The notes below the pieces were generated by a model, which was not told the DNA's origin, searched no databases, and worked only from the letters and a program-made list of their open reading frames with translations. From positions 1 through 8,506 of the forward strand of contig DATIQT010000027.1 of NCBI GenBank assembly GCA_035470525.1: a DNA stretch of 8,506 bases. The letters are read 5' to 3'. Positions 6,422 to 8,506 of this stretch are shown in pieces; the stretch's first letter is position 1; the number at the start of each line of letters is the position of its first letter. A program made the position numbers and the translations under genes. The DNA comes from CALXSC01 sp035470525 (GTDB taxonomy: Bacteria > Pseudomonadota > Alphaproteobacteria > Rickettsiales > UBA1997).

Positions 6422-6445
6422 TTAATAATTTTTGTTATACTTGTA

Positions 6446-7459
6446 ATGTCCACCATCTACTCCATAGCCCTCAAGCTCTCCCTTGAGGGTGTTAATTCAT
6501 TAAAAGATAGTTTTTACATTGCTACTCAAGAGATCAAAAAAGCCTCTTCTGGTATTTCTGGAATCTTCTCTACTTCAACTAAGCAACTAAAAGAACTTGC
6601 CAATAGTCAAATAGCTCAAGTAATAGGTATAGGTTCTGTAGTTGCTGGAATTACTTCTGCAGTAAGAACTGGCATGGAGTTTGAAGATACATTCCTAAGA
6701 GCTACATCAAAAATCAAAGGCGGTGTAGCAAAAGATAGTGAAGAGTTTAATAAATTAGAAAAGCTTGTCTTGGATCTCGGAGCTAAAACAGAATTTAGTA
6801 CTACACAGGCAGGTCAAGGTCTTGATTTCTGGGCGAAAGCAGGTAAAACTACAAATGAGATAATGACACTATTGCCAAAGTCTCTTGATATGGCTACTGC
6901 AAGTGGGCTTGATCTAGCGAGAGCTTCTGACATTATAAGTGATGCAATAGGAATATTTAATTTAAATAGTAGCGATATGAATCAGCTTGCTACTAATACA
7001 GACAGAATCATGGATACAATGTCAAAGACTGTGACAATGACTAATGTAGACATGGAAGAACTTTTTGAAACAAGCCAAATAGCTGGTGGTATATTTACAA
7101 CTGCAGGACAAAGTATAGAAACATTCAACTCTGCTGTAGCTGTTCTTGCTGACAATTCCATGAAAGGATCTGTAGCAGGAACTAACCTAAGAGGTATTAT
7201 GGCAAGATTATCAAGTCCAGTAGCTGCAGCAAGAGATACTCTTGAAGCACTTAATGTTTCAATTATGGATAATCAAGGCAATATGAGAGATTTTGCAGAT
7301 ATTATTGATGATATTAAAAATGCAACAAATGGATATGGTAATGCTCAAAAGCTAGCTATATATAAGACAGTTGACTTTTATATTTATTTTTTTTTACATT
7401 GCAACAAATTAATATTTTACGGAGTGCATAATGGAAAAAAAGTCTTGTCCTATGTGTGA
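6446..7459 (+). CDS. Tail tape measure protein, N-terminal part, interrupted by cargo
   Basis: Residues 1 to about 308 are a typical TP901-family tape measure N-terminus. MSTIYSIALKLSLEGVNSLK is followed by a small Gly/Ala hydrophobic segment (IGIGSVVAGITSAV), GMEFEDTF, and the conserved GAKTEFSTTQAGQGLDFWAKAG, SVAGTNLRGIMARL and SPVAAARDTLEALNV. The match ends at about NGYGNAQKLAIYKT (7369). The following 28 codons are hydrophobic, unrelated, and read through the promoter and start of the HIT gene to a chance stop at 7459. Tape measure proteins normally run to 600 residues or more, so this is a truncated product unless the remainder lies beyond block C outside the window. The ATG has no visible Shine-Dalgarno sequence (GTTATACTTGTA precedes it), suggesting block B also removed its ribosome-binding site. 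The phage tail is probably defective. Confidence 0.85.
   Translation: MSTIYSIALKLSLEGVNSLKDSFYIATQEIKKASSGISGIFSTSTKQLKELANSQIAQVIGIGSVVAGITSAVRTGMEFEDTFLRATSKIKGGVAKDSEEFNKLEKLVLDLGAKTEFSTTQAGQGLDFWAKAGKTTNEIMTLLPKSLDMATASGLDLARASDIISDAIGIFNLNSSDMNQLATNTDRIMDTMSKTVTMTNVDMEELFETSQIAGGIFTTAGQSIETFNSAVAVLADNSMKGSVAGTNLRGIMARLSSPVAAARDTLEALNVSIMDNQGNMRDFADIIDDIKNATNGYGNAQKLAIYKTVDFYIYFFLHCNKLIFYGVHNGKKVLSYV
7371..7400 (+). promoter_or_regulatory. Candidate promoter for the tandem HIT genes
   Basis: TTGACT (7371-7376) is separated by 18 bases from TACATT (7395-7400). Transcription near 7407 would leave a 24-base leader carrying GGAG (7421-7424), 6 bases before the ATG at 7431. This is the best ribosome-binding site among the cargo genes. 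Confidence 0.5.
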
Positions 7460-8258
7460 AAATGGTAAAGGTCTTAAGGAAACTTATAATATTTTATATA
7501 AAAAAACTTATAATAATTGTTTACTTGAAACAGAAAATTTTTATGTTGTACCTGATAATTACCCAGTGGCGGACTACCATATATTGATAATACCAAAAGA
7601 ACATTATATGTCATATTCAACTTTAGAAGATAATAAATCTTTTGAACTAGATGCAATTGTTAAAACTATAAGCACAATTACAAAAAGTTCAAATTTTATT
7701 TTATTTGAGCATGGAAGTAATAATGTTAAAAATATACAAAAACCTTGCGGAAATTCATTATATCACGCTCATCTTCATTTTATTCCAGATGTTCAATTAA
7801 ATAAAGATAAAATTATAGAGATATGTACTTCAAAAAAAGAAGGACAAGAGCTTGAATTAATTGAAAAAGAAAGTTTTCAAGATTGTATATATTATAAAAA
7901 GAAAGAACAGTTAATTTTAGATTTTTTAAAAAAAGATTTACCAACTAGAGAACCATATTTATTTTGTTGCTATTCAAGTTTAACAGGTGGTACATTATGT
8001 GTTCAAGATTCAAAAATAAAAGGAAATTCTGCTCCATCTCAATTTTTTAGAAGGATATTTGCTGAAATTTGTAATCCCGATATTGAAAAACCTTTTTTTA
8101 ATTGGAAAAAAGAAGAAGATGTGAAATTTAGTCATGAAATAAGGGAAAGAAGAATTGAACAAATAAAAGAAAAGTTTATTGACAAAGAAAAAATTTCAAG
8201 TACTTTCTTAGAGATAATGAAACTTAGTTTAAGTCAAATAAGTGGGATAAAGAAATGA
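7431..8258 (+). CDS. HIT-family protein with C-terminal extension
   Basis: The 275-residue product starts with a zinc-type CPMC (C6, C9), has the HIT strand region YPVADYHILIIPKEHY (44-59), and carries the full histidine triad at YHAHLHFIP (H112, H114, H116), with H114 the expected nucleophile. HIT enzymes hydrolyse or transfer nucleoside monophosphates from phosphoramidates or dinucleotides. The normal HIT fold ends near residue 120-130. The remaining ~145 residues include TGGTLC (185-190) and PSQFFRRIFAEICNPDIE (202-219), a pattern reminiscent of the C-terminal parts of CwfJ/Ap4A-phosphorylase-like HIT relatives. The start is supported by GGAG 6 bases upstream. The stop is embedded in ATGATG, which starts the next HIT gene. 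The gene reads in the tape measure direction but in another frame. Confidence 0.85.
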   Translation: MEKKSCPMCENGKGLKETYNILYKKTYNNCLLETENFYVVPDNYPVADYHILIIPKEHYMSYSTLEDNKSFELDAIVKTISTITKSSNFILFEHGSNNVKNIQKPCGNSLYHAHLHFIPDVQLNKDKIIEICTSKKEGQELELIEKESFQDCIYYKKKEQLILDFLKKDLPTREPYLFCCYSSLTGGTLCVQDSKIKGNSAPSQFFRRIFAEICNPDIEKPFFNWKKEEDVKFSHEIRERRIEQIKEKFIDKEKISSTFLEIMKLSLSQISGIKK

Positions 8259-8506
8259 TGGATAAATGTTTTTTTTGCAAAGTTAATAATAATTTAATTG
8301 AAAATAAAGAAAAAATTATAGATGGCAAATTAGCTTTTGTTATTGAAGATGGTTTTCCAGTGACTAAATATCATAGTCTAGTAATTCCAAAAAGACATTT
8401 TGCAAGTTTTTTTGAAATTACAAATGAAGAATTACTTGAAATTAATGAATTAATTAAAATTAGAAAAGATGAAATATTGAAATTAGATCCGACTGTTGCT
8501 GGATTT
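8255..8506 (+). CDS. Second HIT-family protein, partial (runs off the window)
   Basis: ATGATG at 8255-8260 overlaps the TGA of the preceding HIT gene; either Met can start. About 84 residues are visible. A CFFC zinc-type pair lies at the N-terminus, then GFPVTKYHSLVIPKRHFASFFEIT, the classic HIT-fold strands and helix (D/G-fPvt.gH.LviPkrH). The histidine triad would lie beyond the window end, so activity cannot be judged. Coupling to the first HIT gene suggests two nucleotide-conjugate hydrolases of related but not identical substrates, or a heteromeric pair; HIT proteins are usually dimers. Confidence 0.8.
   Translation, partial: MMDKCFFCKVNNNLIENKEKIIDGKLAFVIEDGFPVTKYHSLVIPKRHFASFFEITNEELLEINELIKIRKDEILKLDPTVAGF

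Larger units (their letters stand above)
3400..6440 (+). other. Cargo block B: RiPP-like operon inserted between chaperone and tape measure genes
   Basis: In contractile phages the chaperone is directly followed by the tape measure gene; here about 3.1 kb separates them. The block contains a promoter, a 24-codon peptide gene, a terminator, a radical SAM/SPASM gene, a GNAT and a kinase-like gene, all on the + strand. The left boundary lies between the E' stop (3332) and the TTGACT box (3408). The right boundary lies between the stop at 6421 and the tape measure ATG at 6446, whose upstream bases have no Shine-Dalgarno sequence. I see nothing specific in 3333-3407 beyond AT-rich DNA. No recombinase is visible. 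Confidence 0.5.
7370..8506 (+). other. Cargo block C: two HIT-family genes inserted in the tape measure gene (runs off the window)
   Basis: The similarity to tape measure proteins stops at about 7369, and TTGACTTTTAT begins at 7371. A promoter and two coupled HIT genes follow. The right end lies outside the window. The 10-mer TGCAACAAAT occurs on both sides of the junction (7321-7330 and 7400-7409), which may be chance. No recombinase is visible. Confidence 0.5.

Noticed and set aside
7370..7459. Last 28 codons of the tape measure frame
   Set aside because: Hydrophobic and unrelated to tape measure proteins; they read through the HIT promoter and ribosome-binding site, so not genuine protein sequence.
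1..8506. CRISPR array, tRNA, rRNA, transposase, integrase or diversity-generating reverse transcriptase
   Set aside because: No regularly spaced repeats, no cloverleaf or CCA-type ends and no recombinase or reverse transcriptase motifs seen in any frame.

Overview
The window is part of a contractile-tailed phage or prophage tail operon in a very AT-rich host. Three blocks of lower-GC cargo genes split the tail operon. The phage framework on the + strand is: the C-terminal end of a tail protein (2-211, tail tube by position only), a P2 gpE / Mu gp41-type tail assembly chaperone (2731-3201) with a programmed -1 frameshift extension to 3332, and the N-terminal ~308 residues of a TP901-type tape measure protein (6446 to about 7369). 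Base composition and style would fit Campylobacterota (Arcobacter-like) or another AT-rich bacterium. No marker gene settles the taxon.

Block A (about 175-2697) sits between the tail protein and the chaperone and reads on the minus strand. Its own promoter drives a 652-residue protein with a DcpS-like histidine-triad (HIT) domain, whose third triad His is Arg, followed by a RimJ/RimL-type GNAT acetyltransferase.

Block B (about 3400-6440) sits between the chaperone and the tape measure gene and reads on the + strand. It holds a promoter, a leader hairpin, a 24-residue peptide gene starting with GTG (two Cys in its C-terminal half), a strong intrinsic terminator, a radical SAM/SPASM enzyme, a GNAT overlapping it by ATGA, and a 414-residue protein with kinase-fold-like motifs. 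The layout is that of a small RiPP (ribosomally made, modified peptide) operon, and I do not recognise the family.

Block C (about 7370 to past the window end) interrupts the tape measure gene. A promoter drives two HIT-family genes coupled by ATGATG.

Each block begins, in its own reading direction, with TTGACTTT(T)AT at or near its upstream boundary. This is either a shared strong -35 region or the mark of a common insertion mechanism. HIT phosphoramidases and RimL/MccE-type acetyltransferases are the two known enzyme types that detoxify microcin C-like aminoacyl-nucleotides. The combination HIT + GNAT + modified-peptide operon is therefore the most interesting hypothesis here: a phage-borne peptide weapon with immunity, or a nucleotide-peptide detoxification/defence island. 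That link is inference. The directly visible facts are the frameshift signal, the domain motifs, the terminator, the gene overlaps and the interrupted tape measure gene.
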